From Aphanomyces cochlioides (Eukaryota; Oomycota; Saprolegniomycetes; Saprolegniales; Verrucalvaceae), in contig JAHQRK010000002.1 of the NCBI GenBank assembly GCA_019828595.1, positions 3,038,001-3,102,000 of the forward strand: a DNA stretch of 64,000 nt. The letters run 5' to 3'. Under the pieces are notes generated by a model. The model was not told the origin of the DNA. It worked only from the letters and a program-made list of their open reading frames with translations, and searched no databases. Both the position numbers and the translations under genes were made by a program. Below, piece after piece: positions 27,645 to 37,423 of this stretch (positions within the stretch are counted from its first letter, which is position 1; the number at the start of each line of letters is the position of its first letter).

Positions 27645-28455
27645 AAAATGACTCAATTTATTAAATGAACAAATGACAGCGTTAAACTTTGTCGGTTCTC
27701 CAATCCCATCAGAGAAACTTGTCGGTTTGTTGTCGGTTTCGTGCGATATGTAGTGATCGGGCTGGTGCCTTTCCAAATTAACTATTTCTGCCCAATCTCA
27801 ACACATCGTCCAACTCATTGCACTCTAATTGGACGATAATCTTGTGTAAATCCACCAATTTACGTTTTCTGACAACAAGTGAACGTCAGTCAACCTTCAT
27901 GACCAGCCCTCCACCGTCGCATCTCCATGCGATCTCATCCATGGGATCCCTTCTAGCTTGATGTCATCAGAGTTGAGTAAGCTGCATGTATTAACGTTAC
28001 TGCTAGCGGTGAGCCCTTGATAGACTTGCAACGCGTTCGAATGCATCCAGCGCTGAGGAGAATGCTGCAGACCTCTTGGGTCCGCTCGGGACTATAACAA
28101 TCGACGAACGAGATAGTCACGGACGCGCAAGTCTACGTAAGACTGCTCTGCTGCGGTGGGGACTTTCTCTTGCCATCTTGCATTCATACACATCCAGCGA
28201 TGTCAAAACCTCGGTGACACCGCCGTAAGACGTCAAACGACATACTGATTACCCTGAGGCTTTCATGGTTCATGCCATGCCGCAGAATACCTGACTTGTC
28301 AGACGTGATGTAGCTCCAAGAAGGAAGCCAAGATACGCACGGCAGGGAGACTTGCTTGTTCTCTCATCGGTGGCGCTTGACTTCAACGTGTTGAAGTGGG
28401 CGACATGACAACCCAGACACGCAACCATTGAGCGATTTCCAACCAAGCAAGCGGG

Positions 28456-28911
28456 ATGTGGGCCATCATCTTCGGCATCCATCTCTTCTCCTTCTTTGTG
28501 AATCCGTATATTCCCGAAATCAGCTCCTCCCCATATGTCTACGTCATGTTCGGACTTGCTGCAACTGCAATCGTGCTGAAAGCCTACTCGACGTGGACGC
28601 AACCGGGCTGCTGGAAGAACAATTTGCTGCCGATGGAAACGCGAGTGGCTCTGTGCTTCCGTCTGTTCGGGTATGTGTGGTCGAACGACGTGCGAAGGTG
28701 GCGCAACGATGCCGTGTCGAAGCTCTCGACGGTTGGATTCACAACCATCCTTGCAACGATCGCCGCAACTGTTTTCATCTCGCCATACTCCCCGCTTCTT
28801 GCCTTTGTCATCCTTGTCCTTGGCGTGACGACCGCCACGATCCTTGACGAATTGCGAGAGTGCGTTGACCTAATGAAGAAAGTATGGTCTTTCAGCCGCA
28901 AGACAGACTAA
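28456..28911 (+). CDS. Four-helix membrane protein family, copy D
   Basis: 151 aa starting MWAIIFGIHLFSFFVNP. It carries the same four hydrophobic segments and polar loop (LCFRLFGYVWSNDVRRWRNDA) as C and E, and the signature ILDELRECVDLMKK near the end. A TGA (28433-28435) lies in frame 21 nt upstream of the ATG, where copy B has TGT, so the longer N-terminus seen in copy E cannot be made here. No function is known. The frame itself is intact and conserved, which argues for a working gene. Confidence 0.6.
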   Translation: MWAIIFGIHLFSFFVNPYIPEISSSPYVYVMFGLAATAIVLKAYSTWTQPGCWKNNLLPMETRVALCFRLFGYVWSNDVRRWRNDAVSKLSTVGFTTILATIAATVFISPYSPLLAFVILVLGVTTATILDELRECVDLMKKVWSFSRKTD

Positions 28912-29320
28912 AACGAGGAATGAAACCATGAACGCTCTTCTTGAGTTGCTTCACTAGTCTGCCTCCCCTGGCCCTGGAGATACATGGCGCACGGACAACA
29001 TGGACTCCATGTAGGTATCCGCTCAGACTTATCTGCTTTGGCATTGAGCCGCATGTAGTCGTGGGAAAGCTTCGGTAGTCTTGAGGTCACCGAACTCGTT
29101 TCAAGGCGTCCAACTCGCGCGGTGCTCTCTATTGCCATAGTCTTGTTTCCTTCATTGCTCTTGTCGCGATGAATGGGGCGACTGCTTGGTGGGGCGAGGA
29201 CATCGGCGCACAGTTCGGATGCCCAAGGAGTCATGCACGATGGATTGAACGACATCGTCCGCAAGACTTCAGTCGACTCAGTCCATTCCAAGGATACACT
29301 GCTGGCAGGCGCTGACGACG

Positions 29321-29971
29321 ATGGAACTAGCACTGACCATTGGCGCTGTGAGTCTTCTCGAACCAACGATCGCTCAGCATATCCGCCGTCAAGTCACGAC
29401 GGCCAGGAAGAATCAACATGTTGACGGGTTGGGATTTGGTGGATTTTACAACCCAACGACACGACAGCCATGGGAAAGAAACGCTCCATTTCACAACTGT
29501 CGATCACCGAGAGCGATGTGGGCCATCATCCTCGGCATGCACGTCTACAGCTTTCTCGTGAGCCCGTACATGGCGCCTGAGAGCCGCACGTTGTACGCAT
29601 ACGTTGGTGGTGCGGTTGTCATCGTTTCGTTTGCAATGTTCTTCTACAGCATGTACAGCCAGCCGACGTACTGGGGAGGCAAGATGCTGCCCAAGACCAT
29701 CCGCGTCGCCTTGTGCACTCGTCTGTTTGGACAAATGCCATCGAATGACATGCGAGGATGGCGCAACGATGTCATGTTCCGACTTTCCACGTACGGATTC
29801 ACGTCCGTCTTGACGACGATTGCCGCCACGTACTTCGTCTCCCCATCATCACCGCCTGCTGGCTTTGCGATCCTAGTCGTCGGTTTGAGCGCCGTCACGG
29901 TCTTTGATGAACTGCGAGATTGCGCTGAGGTCATGACGAAAGAGGAGAAGCAACGCCTCAAGACACATTAA
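29321..29971 (+). CDS. Four-helix membrane protein family, copy E (longest)
   Basis: 216 aa, the only copy with an intact N-terminal extension (MELALTIGAVSLLEPTIAQH..., then FGGFYNPTTRQPWERNAPFHN). After it come the four hydrophobic segments and VFDELRDCAEVMTKEEK. The hydrophobic profile suggests a small multi-pass membrane protein. From 29421 on it differs from copy C at only about three bases in 551, while the DNA before that point is clearly diverged. That pattern points to gene conversion rather than a simple duplication. Confidence 0.65.
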   Translation: MELALTIGAVSLLEPTIAQHIRRQVTTARKNQHVDGLGFGGFYNPTTRQPWERNAPFHNCRSPRAMWAIILGMHVYSFLVSPYMAPESRTLYAYVGGAVVIVSFAMFFYSMYSQPTYWGGKMLPKTIRVALCTRLFGQMPSNDMRGWRNDVMFRLSTYGFTSVLTTIAATYFVSPSSPPAGFAILVVGLSAVTVFDELRDCAEVMTKEEKQRLKTH

Positions 29972-29985
29972 GTGCCTCAGCTCTC

Positions 29986-30045
29986 AATGAGCGCTAACAG
30001 AGGTCGACAGCTTCTCGATACTGTCGACCTCTGTTAGCGCTCATT
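29986..30045. repeat. Perfect 24-bp hairpin
   Basis: The arms at 29986-30009 and 30022-30045 are exact reverse complements (AATGAGCGCTAACAGAGGTC...) with a 12-nt loop. The hairpin lies 15 bp after the stop of copy E. Its inner half is the end of the MITE at 29998-30492. Confidence 0.85.
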
Positions 30046-30492
30046 GCGGGGAGTTATCTCATTATTAGCGGGAGTTATCGCATTGATGACTCCCGCTAAA
30101 GTTTATGATGGCCAATTTACAATTTATTGGGTTACGTATCGGACAAAGCTCAAACCAGTGTCGTGTATGTCCATACCCGTATCAAGAGCTTCGCTTTCGT
30201 CGCTACTGCTCTCCATGAGCCTTGGATTGATCGATTTTGGAGGGTGAAAAGAGAATTCTGTGAAAATTTATAGAAATTTATTTTTTGAAAGTTTATGTCT
30301 TAATACGATGAAAATTGACAATCACTCGTTCAAATGAACTATTTTTTCTCAAAGTGTATTGAGTATTTTGAGTTATTCCTTTTTCCAGGATATTGGTGTT
30401 GTTGTCAGGAATGTGTCAGCCAAATCGCGTGCTGATTGGACAAATAGTTCACGAGATAATGCAAAATGGCTTCCCGATGATGTCGACCTCTG
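29998..30492. mobile_element. MITE with TAA duplication, Harbinger-type ends
   Basis: The ends CAGAGGTCGACA (29998-30009) and TGTCGACCTCTG (30481-30492) are perfect 12-bp inverted repeats, flanked by TAA at 29995-29997 and 30493-30495. A 3-bp TAA duplication is the mark of PIF/Harbinger transposition. There is no coding sequence. A second hairpin (AGCGGGAGT / ACTCCCGCT, 30067-30097) lies inside. The left end carries an extra copy of the terminal repeat, which makes the hairpin listed separately. Confidence 0.75.
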
Positions 30493-30495
30493 TAA

Positions 30496-30990
30496 ATCAT
30501 CTTAATTTCTTCTATGCTGTTAATCGCATTCTACGATGCCAGTCCTCATGACAGGCCCGCCATCGTCGGATCTCCATGCGGGTCTCCTCTTCTCATGTTG
30601 TTCAAGTGATCCCCGCTGTTTGTGATACCGTCAGCATGCCATGCCGGAGACCTGACGACTTCTGTTGCCCATTCCTCAGACGACAATTGAGTCATCCAGA
30701 GGAGTTCATCACGTCTACTCTTTCTAGATATGTACGAAGACTCACAGTAGGTGACAACATGCTCCTTTTTTCTCCATCTTGCTGTCATTTCTCCATCAGG
30801 GCGAGAGATTTCTCGTTGCTTCTTTCTCCTCGCCATCCATCCATGCCTTTCCAGTCATGGACCAGTCGAATGTTGGGTAAAATTAATAATAGGGTCAGAT
30901 GTATCGACCAATCAAAACACTCTATTTTGGAAAGTAGCGATTCGATTGGCTGAGATTTAGTCCATTGATTGGTGCAGCATTTTCACAACC
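30496..30990. promoter_or_regulatory. Gap and promoter region of TSR1 with three CCAAT boxes
   Basis: No gene in 30496-30900. Just upstream of the TSR1 ATG, CCAAT occurs as CCAATC at 30908-30913 and inverted as ATTGG at 30945-30949 and 30968-30972. CCAAT boxes are general eukaryotic promoter elements; their use here is inferred. Confidence 0.4.
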
Positions 30991-33237
30991 ATGTCGTCGG
31001 ATGGACATCGCCACCGCGCGGGCCCGCTCAAGCAGAAGAACAAAAAGCACAAGGCTGGCCGCCATGACACCAAAACGTTCTTGACAAAGAAGAGCGGCGG
31101 CAAGATTGAACGTGCGCCGATCAAGTCGAGCAAAATCACAGTTGGAGGCACGAAACAGCAACGGTTGCAGAAAGCCAAACAATGGAAACAAATGAAGCGC
31201 GAAGAAGTGTGGCAACGCAATCGCCACGGTGGATTGTCTGGTGCGCCAAAGATTGTTGCGCTTGTGCCACTTGGTCCATCCGCTGATCTTGATGCAGTCC
31301 GCAATGTTATCTTGGAATCTGCCACGAACGTCGAGTACTCGGAAGACGCACACATGCTTGGCCGCCACACGAGTGCATACTTTGCCCAGCACAAGCAAAA
31401 GCTGTCCATCCTTGAAAGCGGCCACGATCTCTTGGGCATCCTTGACTTGGCCAAAGTCGCTGACGTCATTGTGTTTGTCTTGCCTATGTTCAACGGCCCT
31501 GATGCGGCTGTCAGCGCCGACGGCGATGCGATTCTCTCGGCCATCCGTGCTCAAGGTCTTTGTGCCACTGTCGGCGTGATCCAAGGCCTTGAAGTCCATC
31601 CACCCAAGCTCGAAACCGACTACCGCAAGTACGGCACTCGATTCTTCACGACCGAGTTTGGCGATGCCATCAAGATCGCCCAGGGCAACAACAACATCCA
31701 AGTTGTCCGTGCCGTCATGACTGCGCAGCCCAAGTTGCTCCACTGGCGTGAGATCCGATCGTACATGCATGCGACCTCCGTTCGCTTCAACCCCGAGTCG
31801 GAAATGGCTGGAACTCTCCAAGTTACAGGCTACGTCCGCGGTCGTCCACTCTCTGTGAACCAACTCGTCCACGTCACGGACATTGGTACGTTCCAAATGA
31901 GTCACATCCTCCAAGGAGACCAAATTCTCGCGACTGCCGACCCATCGAAGCGCGAAGACTTGCAGTATGAAGCTGACGTGGATACGTTTGCCGCCGAGCA
32001 GACGTGGCCCACCGAGGAAGAATTGAAGGAAGCTGCGTCCAAGCGCACTGAAGCCGACGTTATCGGCATGTCGAGCTATCAAGCCGCTTGGAACGTCGAC
32101 GATGACGACGTCGATGGAGATCAAGACATGGAGAAGGACGAAGATGACGACGACGAGGAAGATTTGCCAGATCAAACCTTTTGCAAAGTTGGTGCTGACG
32201 CCAAAACTGACGCTGGTGATGACGATGACGACATGTCCTTGGGCAATGATGATCAAGACGAAGCCACCCGAGCGAAAGAACGTGCAGCCCTTCAAGCTGA
32301 GCATCAAGCCTTCCCTGATGAAGTCGATGTTCCCGCTGACAGTCTCGGCAAGGATCGATTTGCCCGCTACCGTGGCATGAAGAGCTTCCGCACAAGTCCA
32401 TGGGACCCGAAGGAATCACTTCCGATGGATTATGCCCGTCTCTTTCAGTTTGATTCGTTCACTGCGACTCAAAAGCGCATCTTGGATGAGAGCAAGGCCA
32501 TTGCCGACGAAGTTGACACGCTCAGCACTCCTATTCATAATGGTGAGTTCATTGCACCCGGCATGCTCGTCACGGTTGTCTTGATCAACGTTCCCGTCGC
32601 TGTTGTCCAAGAACGCATGACTGTGAACCGTCCGTTGGTCATGAGTTCTCTCCTTCGTCATGAAAACAGAGCCTCTGTGCTCAACTTTTCCATCCAGCGT
32701 CACGCTCCGTCAGCTGAAATCCCCGTCAAGTCCAAGGACCAAATGTGGTTCCATTGTGGCTTCCGCCGATTCCAAGGCTGCCCCATCTTTTCGGACCAAA
32801 ACCTCAAGGCCGACAAGCACAAGTTTCAACGCTTCTTGCCAACAGGTGGCTGGTCCGTCGCGTCTGTCTATGGCCCCGCGACGTATCAACCTGCGTCTGT
32901 GCTCTTGGTCCACAACAATGCGCTCATTGCAAGCGGAACGTTGCTCAATGTCGACCCAGACCGCATTGTGCTCAAGCGCGTCGTGATCACCGGTACGCCT
33001 GTCCGTGTCAAGCGCCGAAAGGCTGTTGTGCGCTACATGTTCCACTCGCCTGAAGATGTTCGATGGTTTAAACCTGTCGAGCTCACGACAAAGCACGGCA
33101 TGACTGGTCACATCAAGGAATCGTTGGGTACGCACGGCGATTTCAAGGCGATTTTCAACAAGCCGATCAAGAACCACGACACAGTATGCTTGAATCTCTA
33201 CAAGCGTGTCTATCCCAAGCGCGTCGTGGCGCCGTAA
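30991..33237 (+). CDS. TSR1: Pre-rRNA-processing protein TSR1
   Basis: Single exon, 748 aa, close to the usual TSR1 length. The basic N-terminus (HRAGPLKQKNKKHKAGRH) is the conserved start of BMS1/TSR1 proteins. A GTPase-like domain without a P-loop follows (KIVALVPLGPSADL). Then come the AARP2CN region (around 225-310), an acidic linker (Asp/Glu runs at about 370-430), and the large C-terminal BMS1/TSR1 domain containing RYRGMKSFRTSPWDPKE and the SVYGPATYQPASVL block. TSR1 is a 40S pre-ribosome factor that blocks premature subunit joining. The acidic linker gives long antisense open frames, which are shadows. Confidence 0.95.
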   Translation: MSSDGHRHRAGPLKQKNKKHKAGRHDTKTFLTKKSGGKIERAPIKSSKITVGGTKQQRLQKAKQWKQMKREEVWQRNRHGGLSGAPKIVALVPLGPSADLDAVRNVILESATNVEYSEDAHMLGRHTSAYFAQHKQKLSILESGHDLLGILDLAKVADVIVFVLPMFNGPDAAVSADGDAILSAIRAQGLCATVGVIQGLEVHPPKLETDYRKYGTRFFTTEFGDAIKIAQGNNNIQVVRAVMTAQPKLLHWREIRSYMHATSVRFNPESEMAGTLQVTGYVRGRPLSVNQLVHVTDIGTFQMSHILQGDQILATADPSKREDLQYEADVDTFAAEQTWPTEEELKEAASKRTEADVIGMSSYQAAWNVDDDDVDGDQDMEKDEDDDDEEDLPDQTFCKVGADAKTDAGDDDDDMSLGNDDQDEATRAKERAALQAEHQAFPDEVDVPADSLGKDRFARYRGMKSFRTSPWDPKESLPMDYARLFQFDSFTATQKRILDESKAIADEVDTLSTPIHNGEFIAPGMLVTVVLINVPVAVVQERMTVNRPLVMSSLLRHENRASVLNFSIQRHAPSAEIPVKSKDQMWFHCGFRRFQGCPIFSDQNLKADKHKFQRFLPTGGWSVASVYGPATYQPASVLLVHNNALIASGTLLNVDPDRIVLKRVVITGTPVRVKRRKAVVRYMFHSPEDVRWFKPVELTTKHGMTGHIKESLGTHGDFKAIFNKPIKNHDTVCLNLYKRVYPKRVVAP

Positions 33238-33498
33238 TTAGTTTATTCCATGCATCTTCTTCCATCCTCTTGGTCTCATCAATCTTTGGATCTTCCTCAA
33301 AATCAAGATTTCAACGATTATCCGGATACAAGTGTAAAATGTTGGTCTTTATAGAATGTAGGTTAAATCTTGGTTTTACATTAATGTGTATTTTATGTGT
33401 TTTAATCCAGGGTAAAACACATATTTTATCGCTGTCTATTTAATATTGTGGTTTTAATAAAAAACTGGAGTCGTGCAGAATAAATTTTGACGCAAGCA

Positions 33499-33654
33499 AA
33501 TTGACGCATACAAATTTCAAGTGAAAAGAAATTGAATGTTTCGAGCATGTTTTTCAAACATTTAAAACGTTTGAAATTACACTATTTAATGGTCAGGATC
33601 GAGGGCAATGCAAGAAATTGTTTGCGGAAACTTTAAATAGTGTATGCGTCAATT
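33499..33654. repeat. Short element with 14-bp inverted repeats
   Basis: AATTGACGCATACA (33499-33512) and its exact complement (33641-33654) bound 156 bp that contain a second weak inverted pair (ACACTATTTAA / TTAAATAGTGT). It is possibly a mini-MITE that ends 8 bp before the MULE target duplication. Confidence 0.4.
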
Positions 33655-33673
33655 AATTGAAACATTTTCAAAT

Positions 33674-35335
33674 GTAAATTCGTTAACCTGTACACTATCC
33701 CGTTGTATTTCGTCTTCCCGAACAGTGTCACACAAATGGTAGAATAGAAGATTCGCTTCAGGGGTAGGGCTGTATATAACACTATTTAAGGAGCGTGAGA
33801 AAATGGATAAATACTGTGTGATTAGACCAACAACCAAAAAATGTGAGTGAGCATTCCATACTATACAAACAATAAGATATAGGAATTTGATTGAATGCCT
33901 GAAGTATCACTTTCTATCCAAGAAATACCAATTCATCATCCATGAGTGTCATTTACATGTCTAGGAGTATCATGAAACTTTAGAAGTATCACTTCTTCAT
34001 ATATCGTCAGAGTTTTCCACTAAGCCCGACATTTGACATTTCCTGTTACTATAGTTATGTGCACGGGCTAAAAAGCGCAGAAGAATGACGAGCTGCCCGG
34101 CACTTGGTTAATTGAAGAGTGAGGTTAAGCTAACGACATTAATGAATGTCTTGGCTATGCTATCCACAGCAATATGTAAAGATCGGCGTGAGGAATCGTA
34201 GCTACCCATTGCACTCGCAATGGCTACGCATGTAACTGCTTGTTGTTGAGGAATGAAACACTAAGGTCTCGCCTCCTGATTGGCGACAGTCAACATATCC
34301 TGTTAGCCCTCCATCACTCATAACCGAACTGTTCGTCATGGACATATACAAGTGGGGAACGGAAGCATGCCCATTCCGCACAGCTATAAGCCGTTATCGC
34401 GCTGTGACTTGAACTTGACGTAAGTTGCTCATTACGAGCACAACCATTTGGACTAAGACAAGAGGCAAGTTCTTCACGACGCTAGCTATTCAGTTTATCT
34501 TGAAATATCCAGCCAAAATCATGTTCCTCGAGGCCACACGATTATCCTCTTCGTGGGAAACTTATCTCAACTCCAACGTGAACATGAAGGTACTGAGATC
34601 AATGAGTGCTCAGCAATATATGATAGTTATTAGGCCTCAAAATTCACACCAGTTACTGCAAATCCAAGTTTTGGAATGTACATGGTCAAGAGCGCACTTC
34701 AAACGAAATGGTCCTCGCGCAACGTGCATGTTGTTGACATTACAAGAAAAACTTGCACTTGTGGACAATGGCAGAATGATCTTTTACCTTGCAAGCATGC
34801 TTTGGCAACAAAGGTCGAATGCAGTAAGTCATCCTTTAGCTGAGATGTATTTATCATTCATAGAGTATCCCAAATTCTACTTCAATTCTGCGCTTATTAC
34901 GTTGTACCAATGCAATGTATTCCCCTCGTTGCAATGCCATCTCAACATTGATGACGACGTTTTGATTCCAAATTCTTTGCATGCCTCCGCACACAAGTAT
35001 GTTCATTTTACTCCCTGTCATGATAGATTTCTAGAAAACGTGGTCGCCCCAAAATGAAGCTTCCGTTATGCTGGAGAGTAGTCTTTATTGCATCTTCTAT
35101 TGTATTGAACGAAACCATTGAATTCCTGCGTCTTTCATACATCTTTGTGATCCTTCCTTCGTCACAGCTTTGCCGTCATTGGGAACCGTGAGGATTTCAG
35201 CGATAAACACATTCGTCGGAGGTCTTGTTTCGTTCCAGACTGACTGTGTTCCAAATATCGCAATGTGTAACATGTGTGACACTGTTCAGGAAGACGAAAT
35301 ACAACCGGATAGTGTACAGGTTAACGAATTTACTC
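33674..35335 (+). repeat. Left arm of the fold-back MULE
   Basis: Mirror image of 35420-37081, with paired coordinates adding to 70755. The inner end is followed by the 84-bp spacer, which itself starts with a near-palindrome (GCACAACACGTTGTGC). Confidence 0.9.
34422..35191 (+). pseudogene. MULE transposase C-terminal fragment, left arm
   Basis: Splicing three introns of 44, 40 and 38 nt (34590-34633, 34824-34863, 34997-35034) gives one continuous protein. It runs from TKTRGKFFTTLAIQF through WETYLNSNVNMK to a SWIM zinc finger (CTCGQWQNDLLPCKHALA). It then continues YPKFYFNSALITLYQC and reaches the typical MULE ending KRGRPKMKLP. The catalytic DDE part and N-terminus are missing: upstream sequence shows only remnants. 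All splice sites look functional, so the loss is by deletion rather than slow decay. Confidence 0.75.
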
Positions 35336-35419
35336 TAGCACAACACGTTGTGCAATAGGACCATTACATATGGAGAAGTGTATTACGTAAGGCGCATGGA
35401 GCTCTGATGCACAAACGTT

Positions 35420-37081
35420 GAGTAAATTCGTTAACCTGTACACTATCCGGTTGTATTTCGTCTTCCTGAACAGTGTCACACATGTTACACATTGCGATAT
35501 TTGGAACACAGTCAGTCTGGAACGAAACAAGACCTCCGACGAATGTGTTTATCGCTGAAATCCTCACGGTTCCCAATGACGGCAAAGCTGTGACGAAGGA
35601 AGGATCACAAAGATGTATGAAAGACGCAGGAATTCAATGGTTTCGTTCAATACAATAGAAGATGCAATAAAGACTACTCTCCAGCATAACGGAAGCTTCA
35701 TTTTGGGGCGACCACGTTTTCTAGAAATCTATCATGACAGGGAGTAAAATGAACATACTTGTGTGCGGAGGCATGCAAAGAATTTGGAATCAAAACGTCG
35801 TCATCAATGTTGAGATGGCATTGCAACGAGGGGAATACATTGCATTGGTACAACGTAATAAGCGCAGAATTGAAGTAGAATTTGGGATACTCTATGAATG
35901 ATAAATACATCTCAGCTAAAGGATGACTTACTGCATTCGACCTTTGTTGCCAAAGCATGCTTGCAAGGTAAAAGATCATTCTGCCATTGTCCACAAGTGC
36001 AAGTTTTTCTTGTAATGTCAACAACATGCACGTTGCGCGAGGACCATTTCGTTTGAAGTGCGCTCTTGACCATGTACATTCCAAAACTTGGATTTGCAGT
36101 AACTGGTGTGAATTTTGAGGCCTAATAACTATCATATATTGCTGAGCACTCATTGATCTCAGTACCTTCATGTTCACGTTGGAGTTGAGATAAGTTTCCC
36201 ACGAAGAGGATAATCGTGTGGCCTCGAGGAACATGATTTTGGCTGGATATTTCAAGATAAACTGAATAGCTAGCGTCGTGAAGAACTTGCCTCTTGTCTT
36301 AGTCCAAATGGTTGTGCTCGTAATGAGCAACTTACGTCAAGTTCAAGTCACAGCGCGATAACGGCTTATAGCTGTGCGGAATGGGCATGCTTCCGTTCCC
36401 CACTTGTATATGTCCATGACGAACAGTTCGGTTATGAGTGATGGAGGGCTAACAGGATATGTTGACTGTCGCCAATCAGGAGGCGAGACCTTAGTGTTTC
36501 ATTCCTCAACAACAAGCAGTTACATGCGTAGCCATTGCGAGTGCAATGGGTAGCTACGATTCCTCACGCCGATCTTTACATATTGCTGTGGATAGCATAG
36601 CCAAGACATTCATTAATGTCGTTAGCTTAACCTCACTCTTCAATTAACCAAGTGCCGGGCAGCTCGTCATTCTTCTGCGCTTTTTAGCCCGTGCACATAA
36701 CTATAGTAACAGGAAATGTCAAATGTCGGGCTTAGTGGAAAACTCTGACGATATATGAAGAAGTGATACTTCTAAAGTTTCATGATACTCCTAGACATGT
36801 AAATGACACTCATGGATGATGAATTGGTATTTCTTGGATAGAAAGTGATACTTCAGGCATTCAATCAAATTCCTATATCTTATTGTTTGTATAGTATGGA
36901 ATGCTCACTCACATTTTTTGGTTGTTGGTCTAATCACACAGTATTTATCCATTTTCTCACGCTCCTTAAATAGTGTTATATACAGCCCTACCCCTGAAGC
37001 GAATCTTCTATTCTACCATTTGTGTGACACTGTTCGGGAAGACGAAATACAACGGGATAGTGTACAGGTTAACGAATTTAC
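35420..37081 (-). repeat. Right arm of the fold-back MULE
   Basis: Reverse complement of the left arm. The outer end reads CGAATTTACTC and is followed directly by the 9-bp duplication at 37084-37092. Confidence 0.9.
35564..36333 (-). pseudogene. MULE transposase C-terminal fragment, right arm
   Basis: Identical to the left-arm copy on the other strand, with the same SWIM zinc finger, introns and KRGRPK ending. It lacks the catalytic part. The two copies would produce complementary transcripts if both were expressed. Confidence 0.75.
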
Positions 37082-37423
37082 TCCATTTTCAAAACATCTC
37101 AAATTTCCTGTTTTGGACCCAAACGACAATATTAGCACTTACTAGTACATAATATGTGAGTGCCACATCAATACTGCGAGTTGAGGGGTGTTAGATGCTC
37201 AAATTGCAGCTCAGACACCCCCCATAGCGTCTCATTCGTATCTCAAAAGTATCAAAATGGCAATAAGACTGATTTTGTTTCGTGGGCCTTCATATATTCT
37301 CATTGCTCAAGCAAAGAAAATTTATTTTAAATTGTCTTGTTTCAATTGGGACTAAATGAGACGTAATGCGTATTTGCATGTGTGTTTTCGTTTTGGTTCT
37401 CCCTTTGAGAAAGGGAGTGGACG

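Larger units (their letters stand above)
33672..37083. mobile_element. Fold-back MULE: 1.66-kb inverted arms flanked by a 9-bp duplication
   Basis: Two copies of a 1662-bp sequence (33674-35335 and 35420-37081) lie head to head around an 84-bp spacer. Every stretch compared is identical. Each arm itself ends in about 60-bp inverted repeats (GTAAATTCGTTAACCTGTAC...), so each arm resembles a separate element. The nine bases CATTTTCAA stand on both outer sides (33663-33671 and 37084-37092), the duplication size of Mutator-like elements. Each arm encodes the C-terminal part of a MULE transposase with a SWIM zinc finger. The outer left terminus differs (AT instead of GA) from the other three ends. 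Confidence 0.85.

Noticed and set aside
27890..28260. A further membrane-protein family copy upstream of D
   Set aside because: Only short blocks resemble sequence near 30556; no helix or signature of the family can be read.
30576..30953. 125-codon plus-strand ORF before TSR1
   Set aside because: No recognisable domain, Cys/Ser-rich composition typical of chance frames, and it overlaps the CCAAT-box promoter region.
30922..32307. Long minus-strand open frame (461 codons) across the TSR1 gene
   Set aside because: It is antisense to conserved TSR1 sequence and its acidic-linker codons; no recognised domain is present.
34425..35057. Unspliced 210-codon ORF (and its mirror at 35698-36330) as a gene
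   Set aside because: The frame mixes exon and intron sequence. Splicing three short introns gives a MULE transposase piece with a SWIM finger, a better explanation.
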